Source of the DNA: Deinococcus aquaedulcis
Lineage (GTDB): Bacteria > Deinococcota > Deinococci > Deinococcales > Deinococcaceae
DNA: 64,000 bases
Reading direction: 5' to 3'
Assembly: GCF_019693445.1 (NCBI RefSeq)
Contig: NZ_JAHRBL010000006.1
Location: 127,582-191,581 of the forward strand
In this document: piece by piece, positions 31,464-42,100 of the stretch
How positions within the stretch are numbered: the first letter of the stretch is position 1
Layout: the number at the start of each line of letters is the position of its first letter
Notes under the pieces: model-generated
Seen by the model: only the letters and a program-made list of their open reading frames with translations
Told to the model about the DNA's origin: nothing
Databases searched by the model: none
Program-made: the position numbers and the translations under genes

Positions 31464-33095
31464 GTGGCGGGCAGCGCCGCTGTCAAGGCTGGGCAGGTGT
31501 TCGGGCCTTCCGGCACCAAACAGATTCAGGCCATCAATCAGGCGTTGGCAACGGCTTTCCTTCAGCCGGCAGGCCGAACAGCCAACATCGAGGACCTCCG
31601 CGATCTGGCCCGTTACCGGACTCAGCTTCTGGCTGACCTGACCGATGCTGGGTCCAATCCGGCCCGCAGAGCTGAGGTGAAGGCCAAGTTGGCGGCGGCC
31701 TATGCGCTGGCCCAGAAGGCGGCCGTCAGTACGGGCCGTGAGAAGGCTGGGGCGCTCTATGCCTTGCCCCAGGCCGTGGTGCCTTACAAAGTGTGGTCCG
31801 CCACGTACAACGAAACGGCCTTGAATCTGGCCGTGACAGGTTCGACCCGTCAGGTGAAAACCATTGGTGACACGCTGAGCCATGACATGCTCAGCTCCGG
31901 TGTGGGTGAACTACCAGCGCTGGGCGCCGGTATTGTTGGCGCGGTTCTAGGTGTCCGGGCCATGGGTGGTCGCAGCGCGCCACCCCAGGGTGGGACTCAG
32001 CCACTGCCCCAGCGAGGCACACCAGCGCGCCCAGCCAGTGAAACGGGAACGCGCAGTCAATATGAGCAGGCGCAGCAGCAGGCCAGGGCCAGCGCATGCA
32101 AGTACGACGCCAAAAAGGTCACTTCCAACCAACTCTTTCTGGACGTGAATCCTAGTGTCCGAACGGGTGAGACCCCGCAGCAAGCCGCCGCGCGGGTGCA
32201 AGCCGCTAATGCTGAACTACGCGCGCGGTTTCCCAAGATTGGTCAAGTGGACGGCCTGCTCAAAGATGTGCGCCCACATGTGGTGAGCAATGATTTTCTA
32301 GCCCGAGCACAACTCGATACAGGCGGGCAGATCAGCTTGCAAACAGGGAGTGCCGCCAAATTGGCGATTCCAGCACCCAAAGGCGTTGTCGTCGAGCCTA
32401 TTCCAGGTTCAGCGGGAAAACCGATAGGCCGCTTTGAGTTTTATAACACCCCAGGTGGGCCCCGCAGCGGTTTTCTCTCTGGCGCAAACGCCATCTTGCC
32501 ATCAAGCGGTGGATACAACATCAAGTTCCTGACCGAGATTGGAAAGACCCCGCAAAATAGACCCAAATATGGAGAGGCGGCCCAGTGGAAGGCAGGGACC
32601 GAGCTGCCTGAGGGTTACCGCTATCAACTGGCGCAGCGCACAATGATTGAACGGGGTTTTGCGGGTGGACATTCAGCTGAGGCTTGGAAGAAGGCGCTCG
32701 ACATATACGGTGATCAAGCGATCGTCAATAAGGCGGCAACCAAAACTATTTCATACAAAACTTCGTCTGCTGGGAAACTTGATACAGCCAGCCAGTATAC
32801 ATACAGTTTCAAAGGTCGTGCGGTGAAACAGCCCAAAACAGTTGGCGGAACCGCCAAGACGCTTGAATCTCTGGAGCCGGTTATAGCCAACCAGGTGGGG
32901 AGGTTTTTGTCTAGTAAGCCATTGACGACGGATAATCAGGTGATCACAGTGGAAGTCCCTGTCTTGAATAGATCCAATAAGACGATTATGATGCCCATTG
33001 ATGTTCGTATTGTTAAAAATCAAGTGACTGGTCGATTGGAAATCACAAGCTGGTACCTCAATGATAAAGCATTTACCATTGGAGGCTTGAAATGA
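31464..33095 (+). CDS. Toxin-like multi-domain protein (putative polymorphic toxin), downstream ORF
   Basis: The open frame after the amber codon has its first usable start at GTG 31464 (543 aa); with the 5' segment the intact protein would be about 624 aa. The first 150 residues are helical and Ala/Gln-rich. A hydrophobic stretch (LPALGAGIVGAVLGVRA) and a Pro/Gly linker follow. The C-terminal 330 residues become AT-richer and contain ERGFAGGHSAEAWKKALDIYG and a beta-rich end. No known toxin domain was recognised. A small gene overlaps its stop as ATGA, as an immunity gene would. Toxin identity is inferred from this layout, not from a catalytic motif. Confidence 0.55.
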   Translation: MAGSAAVKAGQVFGPSGTKQIQAINQALATAFLQPAGRTANIEDLRDLARYRTQLLADLTDAGSNPARRAEVKAKLAAAYALAQKAAVSTGREKAGALYALPQAVVPYKVWSATYNETALNLAVTGSTRQVKTIGDTLSHDMLSSGVGELPALGAGIVGAVLGVRAMGGRSAPPQGGTQPLPQRGTPARPASETGTRSQYEQAQQQARASACKYDAKKVTSNQLFLDVNPSVRTGETPQQAAARVQAANAELRARFPKIGQVDGLLKDVRPHVVSNDFLARAQLDTGGQISLQTGSAAKLAIPAPKGVVVEPIPGSAGKPIGRFEFYNTPGGPRSGFLSGANAILPSSGGYNIKFLTEIGKTPQNRPKYGEAAQWKAGTELPEGYRYQLAQRTMIERGFAGGHSAEAWKKALDIYGDQAIVNKAATKTISYKTSSAGKLDTASQYTYSFKGRAVKQPKTVGGTAKTLESLEPVIANQVGRFLSSKPLTTDNQVITVEVPVLNRSNKTIMMPIDVRIVKNQVTGRLEITSWYLNDKAFTIGGLK

Positions 33096-33475
33096 ATTAT
33101 AGAGTGGTAAATTTTAGGAGTGATGGCTCGTATTTCATATCTGACGACCCTGAGAATATTCTTTACACCTTCATTTCGGGAACCGTAGGTGACATCATAC
33201 AAAAAAGAGTCAATAATTCTTCTGGATTTATGAAGCGATTTGATCCTATGGGCGAGGGCTATTACATTTATGCTCTTGGCGGTGCATCTCGAACCATCTA
33301 TGCCCCTCAACCTAATGACCCTGAGCCGCAAGCTGAGGACGAGTGGACGGTTGATACAGAGGGCCCGTATAGGTCAATCTCCATATCGGGCGACGAGTTG
33401 CGGCACCTCTTCCGGCAGGTCATTACCGGCTTATTGCCTCGCCACCCAGAACTTGCCGCCGTTTATGACACCTGA
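33092..33475 (+). CDS. Putative immunity protein, 127 aa
   Basis: Not recognised. The protein is small, soluble and acidic in its second half, beginning MNYRVVNFRSDGSYFISDDP and containing GEGYYIYALGG, a Pro/Glu-rich loop (QPNDPEPQAEDEW), and a C-terminal helix DELRHLFRQVITGLLPRHPE. The codon use and base content are AT-richer than flanking core genes. Its ATG overlaps the stop of the toxin-like gene (ATGA), so it would be made in step with it. Size, position and composition fit an immunity protein; no family match is claimed. Confidence 0.55.
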   Translation: MNYRVVNFRSDGSYFISDDPENILYTFISGTVGDIIQKRVNNSSGFMKRFDPMGEGYYIYALGGASRTIYAPQPNDPEPQAEDEWTVDTEGPYRSISISGDELRHLFRQVITGLLPRHPELAAVYDT

Positions 33476-33601
33476 GGGAAAGCCCGATTGTCGCGTGCAC
33501 AGCCTCCACGTAGTCGGCTTGGCAATGTATGGAGCAAGCCTCAAGAACCCCTAAAGGTGCGAACGTTGCCGATCTGACACCGGTCCTGCCTCAGCGCTGC
33601 T

Positions 33602-33607
33602 TACCTT
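33602..33607 (+). promoter_or_regulatory. Leaderless -10 box for the TspO-like gene
   Basis: TACCTT lies 6 nt before the ATG at 33614. Confidence 0.55.
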
Positions 33608-33613
33608 GACCCC

Positions 33614-34366
33614 ATGACTGGAACCGCGCGGCAGATCACCCTGGTCCTGGCCACCCTGCTGACCCTGGTGATGAACTATCTCAGCAACGCCCTGCCCCTG
33701 TTCGGCAACACCAACAAGGCGGTGAGTGACTCGCTGCCCAACGCCTTTACGCCTGCTGGGCTGACGTTCGCGGTGTGGGGGCCGATCTTCCTGGGCATGC
33801 TGGTGTTCGCCGTGTACCAGGCGCTACCTGCCCAGCGCACGGCGCGCTATGACCGGCTGTTCTGGCCGTTTCTGCTGGCCAACCTCCTGAACGTTTCCTG
33901 GCTGCTGGCCTTCCAGAGCCTGAACATCGCCCTGAGTGTGCCCATCATGCTGGCGCTGCTGGTCAGCCTGATCTGGCTGTACCTGACGGTGCGCGGCCTG
34001 AAGCCCCTGGGCGCCGAGGCGCTGGCGTTGCAGGTGCCGGCCAGCCTGTACCTCGCCTGGATCAGCGTGGCAACCATTGCGAACGTCACCGCCTTTCTGG
34101 TCAGCATTGGGGTCACGGGGGGCGCCCTTGGCCTTAGCGCGCAGCTCTGGTCGGCCCTGCTGGTGGTGATAGCCGCTGTGATCGGGGTGTTCTTCCTGGT
34201 GCGCTTCCACGACTACGCCTTTGCCACTGTGCTGCTGTGGGCCTTTTACGGGGTGTATGTGGCCCGCACGGATACGGCCATCGTGGCTCTGGGCGTGCTG
34301 GTCGCGGCGGCGCTGGTGGTGCTGGCCGGGCTGGCCAGCCTGAGGGGGCGGAAAGCCGCGCTGTAA
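33614..34366 (+). CDS. TspO/MBR-related integral membrane protein
   Basis: A 250-aa protein with about seven hydrophobic segments. The FTPAGLTFAVWGPIFLGMLVFAVYQ stretch and the LLANLLNVSWLLAFQSLNIAL segment are characteristic of the tryptophan-rich sensory (TspO-like) family in its longer bacterial form. TspO proteins bind porphyrins or other tetrapyrroles and act in stress signalling; this longer subgroup is uncharacterised. The gene is monocistronic, with a leaderless promoter and its own terminator, and sits just after the toxin island. Confidence 0.8.
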   Translation: MTGTARQITLVLATLLTLVMNYLSNALPLFGNTNKAVSDSLPNAFTPAGLTFAVWGPIFLGMLVFAVYQALPAQRTARYDRLFWPFLLANLLNVSWLLAFQSLNIALSVPIMLALLVSLIWLYLTVRGLKPLGAEALALQVPASLYLAWISVATIANVTAFLVSIGVTGGALGLSAQLWSALLVVIAAVIGVFFLVRFHDYAFATVLLWAFYGVYVARTDTAIVALGVLVAAALVVLAGLASLRGRKAAL

Positions 34367-34384
34367 ATCCGGTCTTCTCTCTAG

Positions 34385-34410
34385 CCCCCTCTGTCATGGA
34401 GGGGGTTTTT
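34385..34410 (+). terminator. Intrinsic terminator after the TspO-like gene
   Basis: A 7-bp stem CCCCCTC/GAGGGGG with a 7-nt loop is followed by TTTTT. Confidence 0.88.
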
Positions 34411-34519
34411 GCGTGTGGTTGCTGCAGAGAGGTGCTGGGTCCAAGAACGCTTGCCTCTGCCGCCCTGGACGGGGTTGTGGCCCTCCTCGGCTTCCTTCTT
34501 TGCTCATACGGGCTGCTAT

Positions 34520-34645
34520 TTCTGGATCATCAAGGGAAGAGCTGGAGGGTTCCCCTCTTTGACGCTGTTCCAGCCCACTTCCCCGACATCTGCCGCTTCT
34601 CTGCTCCGCCGTTCTGCAAGTCCCTCTGGCCGTTGGCAGGATGTA
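34520..34645 (-). repeat. Dispersed intergenic repeat, copy 3 (reverse orientation)
   Basis: Read on the minus strand, GAGGGACTTGCAGAACGGCG, GAGCAGAGAAG, GGCTGGAACAGCG, GGGGAACC and TCCAGCTCTTCCC occur in order. The first part matches 6500-6660 and 12605-12760; the second part matches 54615-54720. The copy therefore joins the two halves seen elsewhere. It lies between the TspO-like terminator and the end of the 207-aa gene. Confidence 0.6.
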
Positions 34646-35269
34646 TCAGTCCCAGTCCCAGGTGCGCCAGTCGCTGGGCTGGGCTTCGCTCTGCCGGCGG
34701 GCCTTGGGGGCGGCGCCGTCCGGGTGCGGGTACCAGGGGTAGGCGGCGGCCAGCGCCTCATCCAGGCGACGGCGCAGCAACTCGGCCAGGGCCACACGCT
34801 CGCGCTCGCTGAGGGGCGCCAGGGGCGCAGCCAGATGCTCCAGCACGGCGTCCAGCTGCGCCAGATACGGCGCGCGGGCCTGCCGCACCGCGCCCCTGCG
34901 CAGCGGCTGGGGCTGCACCACCGGCACAAAGGACGCCGCCGCCGCTTCCAGGGCCTCGGCGCGGGCTTGCGCGCGGGCGGCGCGGGTGCGTTCGGCGCGT
35001 TCGCGGGCGTCGGCGGCGCGGGCCTGGGCGGCCAGAAAGGTGTCCTGACGCTCCACCTCCAGCACCCGGGCTTCCTGGTACAGCTTGACGGGCGGCAGGC
35101 GGCGGCGCCCCATCTTCAGGCCATTGGGGCGCGTCTGATCGTGCTCGCCCAAAAAGCGGCGAATCAGCGCTGGGGTCCAGCCCCGGTCCTTCAGGTCCTG
35201 GGTGGCCAGAAAGCCCGGGGGATTGACGGGGGGCCCCTCCTTGGCGCGGGGTTTTTTCGGGCTGGCCAC
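34646..35269 (-). CDS. Hypothetical protein, 207 aa, charged coiled-coil centre
   Basis: Not recognised. The N terminus is basic (ASPKKPRAKEGPP), then LKDRGWTPALIRRFLGEHDQTRPNG looks like a small helix-turn unit that may bind nucleic acid. Residues 80-125 are an Ala/Arg/Glu helix (ADARERAERTRAARAQ) with coiled-coil character, and the end is WYPHPDG then a Trp-rich tail. The GTG at 35269 lies 2 nt after the stop of the GNAT gene, so the two form an operon. A role in nucleic-acid binding is a guess. Confidence 0.72.
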   Translation of the reverse strand: MASPKKPRAKEGPPVNPPGFLATQDLKDRGWTPALIRRFLGEHDQTRPNGLKMGRRRLPPVKLYQEARVLEVERQDTFLAAQARAADARERAERTRAARAQARAEALEAAAASFVPVVQPQPLRRGAVRQARAPYLAQLDAVLEHLAAPLAPLSERERVALAELLRRRLDEALAAAYPWYPHPDGAAPKARRQSEAQPSDWRTWDWD

Positions 35270-35271
35270 CG

Positions 35272-35823
35272 TTACCCCCCTTCACCCGGCCACTCGCGGC
35301 GCAGCAGGTCCAGCCGCACGCTGTCGTGGCGCTCATTGCCCACCAGCCGCGCTTCGCGCACCCGCCCGGCCTCCTGAAAGCCCAGCCGCTGCGCCGCGCG
35401 GATCATGCGCGTGTTGCCGCTCCAGGTGGTGAAGGTCAGCACGTGCGCCTCGGTTTCGTCCAGGGTGGCTTGCACCCACTGCCGCAGCGCCGCCGTGCCC
35501 AGCCCCTGGCCCCAGTGGGCCGGGTCGTAGATCAGCACGCCCAGGTCCCACCAGCCGCCGCTCGCCGGGTCTTCCTCGGCGCGGTTGACCATGCCAATGC
35601 ACTGGCCGCCCAGGTCAATCACGCGCTCGTGCAGGCTGGGGGGCGTCTCGGCCAAACGCTCGGCGTACCGCTCCAGGGCCTCTGTGGTCTGGGCCGCGTG
35701 AAAGTACGGCGCGTCCCACTGGCGCCATTCGGCCGCCGGGTCGGTCAGCCAGCGGCGCAACACGCTCAGGTCACGCGGGCGGCGGCCCCGCAGGGTCAAG
35801 GCAGGAACACTCACGCCGCGCAT
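35272..35823 (-). CDS. GNAT-family N-acetyltransferase
   Basis: A 183-aa GNAT enzyme similar to RimJ/RimL-type acetyltransferases. It starts with LTLRGRRPRDLSVLRRWLTDP, has GQCIGMVNRAEEDP and DLGVLIYDPAHWGQGLGTAALRQWV, the acetyl-CoA-binding motif (GQGLGTAA), and WSGNTRMIRAAQRLGFQEAGRVREA. It would acetylate an amine, perhaps a protein N terminus or a small molecule. The start is the ATG at 35823 or a GTG at 35814. It precedes the 207-aa gene by 2 nt. Confidence 0.85.
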   Translation of the reverse strand: MRGVSVPALTLRGRRPRDLSVLRRWLTDPAAEWRQWDAPYFHAAQTTEALERYAERLAETPPSLHERVIDLGGQCIGMVNRAEEDPASGGWWDLGVLIYDPAHWGQGLGTAALRQWVQATLDETEAHVLTFTTWSGNTRMIRAAQRLGFQEAGRVREARLVGNERHDSVRLDLLRREWPGEGG

Positions 35824-35915
35824 GCTGCCATATGACCCCGGGGCCGGACTGTACGCGCGCCCTGTGGGGCCGGCTCTGTGCTCCGGGTGGCTGGCTCTGC
35901 CGCCCCCCACCGCTG

Positions 35916-36341
35916 TCACGGCAGCAGGCGCAGCAGCGGCGGCCCAAAGGTCACAGCCCCCACCACCAGCGCGCTCAGGCTGGCCAGCAGCACCGCCGCT
36001 GCCGCCGTGTCCTTGGCAATTTTGGCCAGCGGATGCACCTCCGGGCTGGCCAGGTCCACCAGGGCTTCTAAAGCAGTGTTCAGCAGTTCCAGCCCCAGCA
36101 CCAGCCCGCAGGCCAGCGCCACCGGGGCCAGCGGCACCCGCAGCGCCAGCCCCAGGCCCAGCGCGAGCACGGCCGCCCAGCATTCAATGCGGAAGTTGGC
36201 CTGATGCCGGTAGGCGTGCGTAGCCCCTGCCCAGGCGTACCCGGCCGAACGCAGAAAGCGCCGCCCACTCAGGGCCGAGCCGCCCGCCGGGCGCTCTGGG
36301 GGGGGCCCAGGCGAGGGCGGCTGTGGCCGGGACTCAGACAC
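35916..36341 (-). CDS. dgkA: Diacylglycerol/undecaprenol kinase family protein
   Basis: A 141-aa integral membrane kinase with three helices. It shows RRFLRSAGYAWAGATHAYRHQANFRIE, then LELLNTALEALVDLASPEVHPLAKIAKDTAAAAVLL, the family signature with the catalytic Glu and metal-binding residues. It phosphorylates undecaprenol or diacylglycerol at the inner face of the membrane. The GTG at 36341 overlaps the ybeY stop by 8 nt, a common coupling, and excludes the longer upstream extension. Confidence 0.88.
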   Translation of the reverse strand: MSESRPQPPSPGPPPERPAGGSALSGRRFLRSAGYAWAGATHAYRHQANFRIECWAAVLALGLGLALRVPLAPVALACGLVLGLELLNTALEALVDLASPEVHPLAKIAKDTAAAAVLLASLSALVVGAVTFGPPLLRLLP

Positions 36342-36801
36342 CCGCAGGCAGGGCCGAGCGCGCCGCGTCCCAGGCGCCGTGAAACACCGCCCAGTCCTCG
36401 CCTGTGGCGCCTTCTTCAAAGCCCAGGCCCTCGGCGTGGGGGTGGTCGTGTCCCACCAGATGGGTCAGGCCGTGACTGGCCAGCAGCGCCACTTCTCTCG
36501 TCAGACTGTGCCCGCGTGCCTCCGCCTGCCGGGCGGCGGTGTCCAGGCTGATCACAATGTCGCCCAGGTGCGGCGGCATGAAGGGATCGCCGGGTTCCCA
36601 GGTGGGAAAACTCAGCACGTCGGTGGCGGCGTCCTCGCCCCAGTGCTCGCGTTTCAGGGCGCGGATGGTGCGGTCCCCCACCAGCACGACCGTGACCTCG
36701 CGCTCCTGCACCCCAAAATGGCCCATCACAGCGTCCAGGCTGGCCCGCAGGGCCGTTCGCAGGCCCGCCGGCGGGGTCTTGCGCACGATCAGGTCAATCA
36801 C
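36334..36801 (-). CDS. ybeY: Endoribonuclease YbeY / rRNA maturation factor
   Basis: A 155-aa YbeY involved in 16S rRNA 3' end maturation and ribosome quality control. The zinc-binding motif HGLTHLVGHDH is complete, and TDVLSFPTWEPGDPF plus LGDIVISLDTAARQAEARGHS precede it. The GTG at 36801 has TACACT 7 nt upstream, so the transcript begins at or next to the start codon. dgkA overlaps its end. The phoH gene upstream is separated by a terminator. Confidence 0.92.
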   Translation of the reverse strand: MIDLIVRKTPPAGLRTALRASLDAVMGHFGVQEREVTVVLVGDRTIRALKREHWGEDAATDVLSFPTWEPGDPFMPPHLGDIVISLDTAARQAEARGHSLTREVALLASHGLTHLVGHDHPHAEGLGFEEGATGEDWAVFHGAWDAARSALPAGV

Positions 36802-36808
36802 ATCGGCC

Positions 36809-36814
36809 AGTGTA
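36809..36814 (-). promoter_or_regulatory. Leaderless -10 box for ybeY
   Basis: TACACT on the minus strand, 7 nt before the GTG at 36801. Confidence 0.6.
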
Positions 36815-36924
36815 CGGCAAGGGAGAAAGCTGGGGCGGCTAGAAAGGGGCCTGGGTCGCGGCCGCCGGCTGCGACGCTGCCAGCACCCCCAGGCACCGGG
36901 TACGTCCAGGCCCCCAACAAAGGC

Positions 36925-36957
36925 AGGGCCCCGGCGCAACGCAGCAACCGGGGCCCT
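36925..36957 (-). terminator. Terminator of phoH
   Basis: GGGCCCCGG and CCGGGGCCC pair as a 9-bp stem around a 14-nt loop, 26 nt past the phoH stop codon; the minus strand then reads TGCCTTTGTT. Confidence 0.75.
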
Positions 36958-36982
36958 TCCATCAACGATCAACCATCACCCT

Positions 36983-38017
<1,035 letters not shown>

Positions 38018-38245
38018 ATGATCTCCAGTCGTGCCAAAGCACAGCCCTTCCCCGCCGTGCTCGTGGGGAAGGGAAGAGGGGCGTGGGGCATCAAGGGTCG
38101 GCTCTCATTCTGAGAAAGCCCCCGGGGGGCTGACGTGTGCGGGTGCACAATTGGCCGCCAAATGCGCCAGATGAAGTATTCCTCTGCGCCAAGCGGCGCA
38201 GGGGGGCACAGGACCGCTGCCGCCCCGGGCCCGGCCCCAGGTGGG

Positions 38246-38251
38246 TAGACT
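38246..38251 (+). promoter_or_regulatory. Leaderless -10 box for aroE
   Basis: TAGACT lies 6 nt before the GTG at 38258. Confidence 0.55.
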
Positions 38252-38257
38252 GGGCGC

Positions 38258-39145
38258 GTGAACGTGCCGGACGCCGCTGCCCCTTTGCACGCCTACCTGT
38301 TTGCCGACCCGGCCGCCCACTCGCTCTCGCCCCGGATGCACGCCGCCGCCTTCCGCGCGGCGGGGCTGGGCGGCATCTACGAGGCCCGGCAGGTCCCGGC
38401 GGCCGACCTGCGCGCAGCCCTGGCCTCGCTGCGGGCCCCGGGCGTGCTGGGGGCCAACCTCAGCCTGCCGCACAAGGAAGCAGCGCTGCCCCTGCTGGAC
38501 GACCTGAGCGCGGCGGCGCGGGCCATTGGCGCGGTGAACACGGTGGTGCACCGCGACGGGCAGTTGTGGGGCGACAACACCGACGCCCCGGGGCTGCGCC
38601 ACGCTCTGGATGACCTGGGTTACCCCTGGGAACAGGGAGCCAATGTGGTGGTAGTGGGCGCCGGTGGGGCGGCGCGAGCCGCCGTCTATACCGCCCTGAT
38701 TTTGGGTGAGCAGAACGTCTACGTGGTGAACCGAACCCTAGAGCGTGCGCAGGCCATCGAGCAGAACTGGGCCAATCCCGACGCTGACTTTCAGGTGGTC
38801 GCCGCCCCCGCCGCCGACGTGCCCTGGGCCGATATTTCGCTGGTGATCAATGCCAGCAGCGCGGGCCTGGACGCCCCGGACCAGACGCCGCTGGACGCTG
38901 CCTTTCTGGCCCGGCTGCCCGCCCACGCCCTGGTGTACGACATGGTGTACAAGCCCCGCGACACCCGCCTGATGCGCGACGCCCGCGCCCAGGGCCTGAA
39001 GGCCGAAAACGGCCTGGGTATGCTGGCCCATCAGGCACGGCTGGCTTTTGCGCAGTGGACCGGGGTGGCAGTGCCGCCCGAGGTGTTTCTGGGCGCCCTG
39101 AACAGCGCGGATGAGGGCCCGGGCGGCGCCGGGGCCCGGCCATGA
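38258..39145 (+). CDS. aroE: Shikimate dehydrogenase
   Basis: A 295-aa AroE reducing 3-dehydroshikimate to shikimate with NADPH. It has HSLSPRMHAAAF for shikimate binding, NLSLPHKEAALPLLDDL with the catalytic Lys, GAVNTVVHRDGQLWGDNTD with Asn and Asp, the Rossmann VVVGAGGAARAAVYTAL, and NRT for NADP preference. Its stop overlaps the start of the histidine kinase gene as ATGA, an unexpected neighbour for a core enzyme. Confidence 0.94.
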   Translation: MNVPDAAAPLHAYLFADPAAHSLSPRMHAAAFRAAGLGGIYEARQVPAADLRAALASLRAPGVLGANLSLPHKEAALPLLDDLSAAARAIGAVNTVVHRDGQLWGDNTDAPGLRHALDDLGYPWEQGANVVVVGAGGAARAAVYTALILGEQNVYVVNRTLERAQAIEQNWANPDADFQVVAAPAADVPWADISLVINASSAGLDAPDQTPLDAAFLARLPAHALVYDMVYKPRDTRLMRDARAQGLKAENGLGMLAHQARLAFAQWTGVAVPPEVFLGALNSADEGPGGAGARP

Positions 39146-42100
39146 CCGCCCTGCGCCGCGCCTCGGCCCCCGTGATGGTCATGGCCCTGGTGCTGATCCT
39201 GACCACGGTGATGGCGCTGGTGGTGAATGCCTTTACCCGCGAGCAGCAGCGCAGCCGCTTTGAGCGCGAGACCGAGATCTACACCCAGGCCCTGGAAGAC
39301 CGCGTGCAGGTTTACGAGCGCCTGCTGGAAGCCACCCGCGCCAGCTGGCAGGCCTGGGGCCGGCTGCTGGACGAACCGGTGTTTGCCCGCTATGTGCAGG
39401 GCGTGGACCTGCCCGGGCGCTATCCCGGGGTGCAGGCGGTGGGCTACGCCGCCTGGGTGCCCAGCGCGCAGACAGCGGCCATAGAACGCCAGCTGCGCGC
39501 GGCCGGCACCCCGGTTCAGGTGCGCCCCGCGCGCACCACCCAGCCCAACCGCGCCGTGATTGCCCTGATCGGCCCGCCTGTGGCCCAGAACCTCGACGCC
39601 CTGGGCTTCGATATGTACAGCGAGGCCGGCCGGCAGCAGGGCTTTGACGGCGCGCGCCGGGCGGGCCGCGCCCAGGCCACGGGCGTGCTGCACCTGATTC
39701 AGCGCGACGCGCGGGGCCAGCGCCTGCGCGGCTTTCTGATCATGCTGCCGGTCTGGAACGACCCCGCGCGTCGCACCGGGCTGCAGGGGTTCGTCTATGT
39801 GGCGGTGCGCGCCGACCACTTCCTGCGCGACCTCGCGCCGCTGCAGGGCGGGCGGCTGCTGGTGGACGTGCGCCTGGCGGGCCAGTCCCTCAGCGCGGCG
39901 CCCCCGGACCTGGGTGGGCAGTCCTTCCGCGCCCAGGTGGCGCAGCGGCTGGTGGGCCAGGCCTGGGAAGTGCGTTTTGGGGCGGGGCCCGGGTTTGCGC
40001 GCGATCTGGCCGCCCTCATTCCGGCGCTGGTGGCGCTAACCGGCTTTCTGATTGCGGGCTTCTCGTTCCTGCTGGTCAAGGCGCAGGTGGACGCCCGCGC
40101 GCGTGCCGAGGGCCTGAATGTCTCGCTGGCCCAGGCCCGTGCCCGCCAGGAGCAGGCCCGCGCCGAATTTGAGGCCATCTTTCATGCCATGCAGGACGCG
40201 GCGGCCTTTACCGACACCGAGGGCCGCATCCGCATGGTGAACCCGGCCCTGAGCGCGCAGTTTGGCCTGGGGGCCGAGGCCCTGGCGGGCCAGCGGCTTT
40301 CGGCGCTGCACCTGGACCGGCGCCTGGACAGCCGCGCCACCTTTCAGGCCCTGACCACCCCCTACGTGCGAGATGACGGCACGCAGTTTTACGGCGAGGC
40401 CCAGCGCTCCGAGGTGCGCGACCCCGGCGGCGAGCGCCTGGGCCTGCTGGAAGTGGTCCGCGACGTGACCGAGCGCGTGGCCGCCGAGCGCGCCCTGCAG
40501 GCCGAGGAGCGGCGCTCGCGCAGCGTGCTGGACGCCATTCCCCACATCGTGCAGGTGAGCGAAACCAGCGGCGAGGTGACCTTTGTCAACCAGCAGCATC
40601 TGGGCGGCCTGGGGCCCGGCGACCTGAGCGAGCACCTGCACCCTGAAGACCGCGCGCCCTACGCCGCCATGTGGCGCGAGGCTGTGGACAGCGAGCAGGG
40701 CGCCCAGACCGAAGCCCGGCTGCGTCTGCGCGGCGCCGAGCGCTGGTTCGTGCTGAAAGTCGCCCCCATCTCGGACGGCAGCGGGCGCGTGACCGGCTGG
40801 GTGACCACCGCCACCGACATCCATGACCGCCTGCAGGCCGAGCGCCTCGCGCAGCGTAACGAGGAGCGTTACCGGGGCGTGATTGAAGGCATGCCGCAGA
40901 TCGTGTGGCTGGCCGATCCCGAGGGCCAGGCGCTGTATTTCAACCGCCAGTGGAACGCCTACGTGGGCGACGAACACGCTGGGGCCGGTTTCCTGCCGCT
41001 GCTGCACCCCGACGACCGCGAGGACTACGGGCGGCGCTGGGCCACCGCGCTGCGCGCCGCGCGGCCCTTTGAAGCCGAGCACCGCCTGCGCGGCGCGGGG
41101 GGCACCTACCGCACCTTTGTGACGCGCGGCCTGCCGGTGCGGGGCGCCGAGGGCCGCGTGATTGAGTGGGTGGGCACCAGCACCGATGTGGACGACTCGG
41201 TGTATGCCGAGAATGCCGCCCGATTGCTGGCCGACGTGACCGAGCAGCTCACCGCCCGCAGCGAGGAAGGCGCCCAGATGCCCGCTGACCGCTACCGCGC
41301 CGCCCTGCTGCGCCTGAGCCGCTTTGTGGACAGCGGCGCCCTGTGGACCGTGGCGCCCATCCGCCTGCTGGCGGCGTCCTCGCCGGGGGGCCTGTGGCTG
41401 ACCCCGGCCTTCGAGACCTTCACGGCCCAGGCCATTGAGCGCGTGCTGACCACCGAAGACCCCCTCTTCACCGACCGCGACCCGGCGCTGGCGCGGGTGG
41501 GGGCCACGGGGGCGCTGTTTTACCCCCTGATGGGGCGCGGCGGGCAGCTCGAAGGCGTGCTGGGGCTGCTCTACCGCCAGCCCATTACCAACCGCGACTC
41601 GGATCTGGCCCAGGAACTCGCCCAGCGCTTTGGCTCGGCCCTCAGCAATGATCGCCTGCAGGAACGGGTGCTGCTGGCCCAGGCAGACCTGCAGCAGCTC
41701 AACCAGTCCCTGGAAGAGCGCGTGGCGCAGCGCACCCTGGAACTGGAAGCGGCCAACCGCGAACTGGAGGCCTTCAGTTACTCGGTCAGCCACGACCTGC
41801 GCACGCCGCTGCGGCACATTGTGGGCTTTGCCGACCTGCTCGCCAGGGAAGTGGGCGAGGGCCTGAGTCCCAAGGGCGGGCGCTACCTGGGCGTGATCCG
41901 CGACTCGGCCGGGCGCATGAGCCAGCTCATTGACGACCTGCTGAGTTTCTCGCGCATGGGCCGCCAGGAGTTGCGCCGCGTGCCGGTGCCGCTGCGCGAC
42001 CTTGTGCTGGGCAGCTGGAGGGGGTTGGAACCCGACCGCCAGGGCCGCGAGGTGGTCTTTGATCTGCCCGACGTGATGCCGGTGGTTCACGGAGACGAGG

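Noticed and set aside
32640..32760. Assignment of the toxin-like protein to EndoU or another named nuclease family from its GGHS motif
   Set aside because: A single Gly-Gly-His-Ser motif is not enough and the other catalytic residues of EndoU were not found.
38045..38072. CCCTTCCCC/GGGGAAGGG hairpin upstream of phoH as a terminator
   Set aside because: It lies between two divergent genes, so there is no transcript end to serve; it may be a leader structure of phoH but nothing further supports that.
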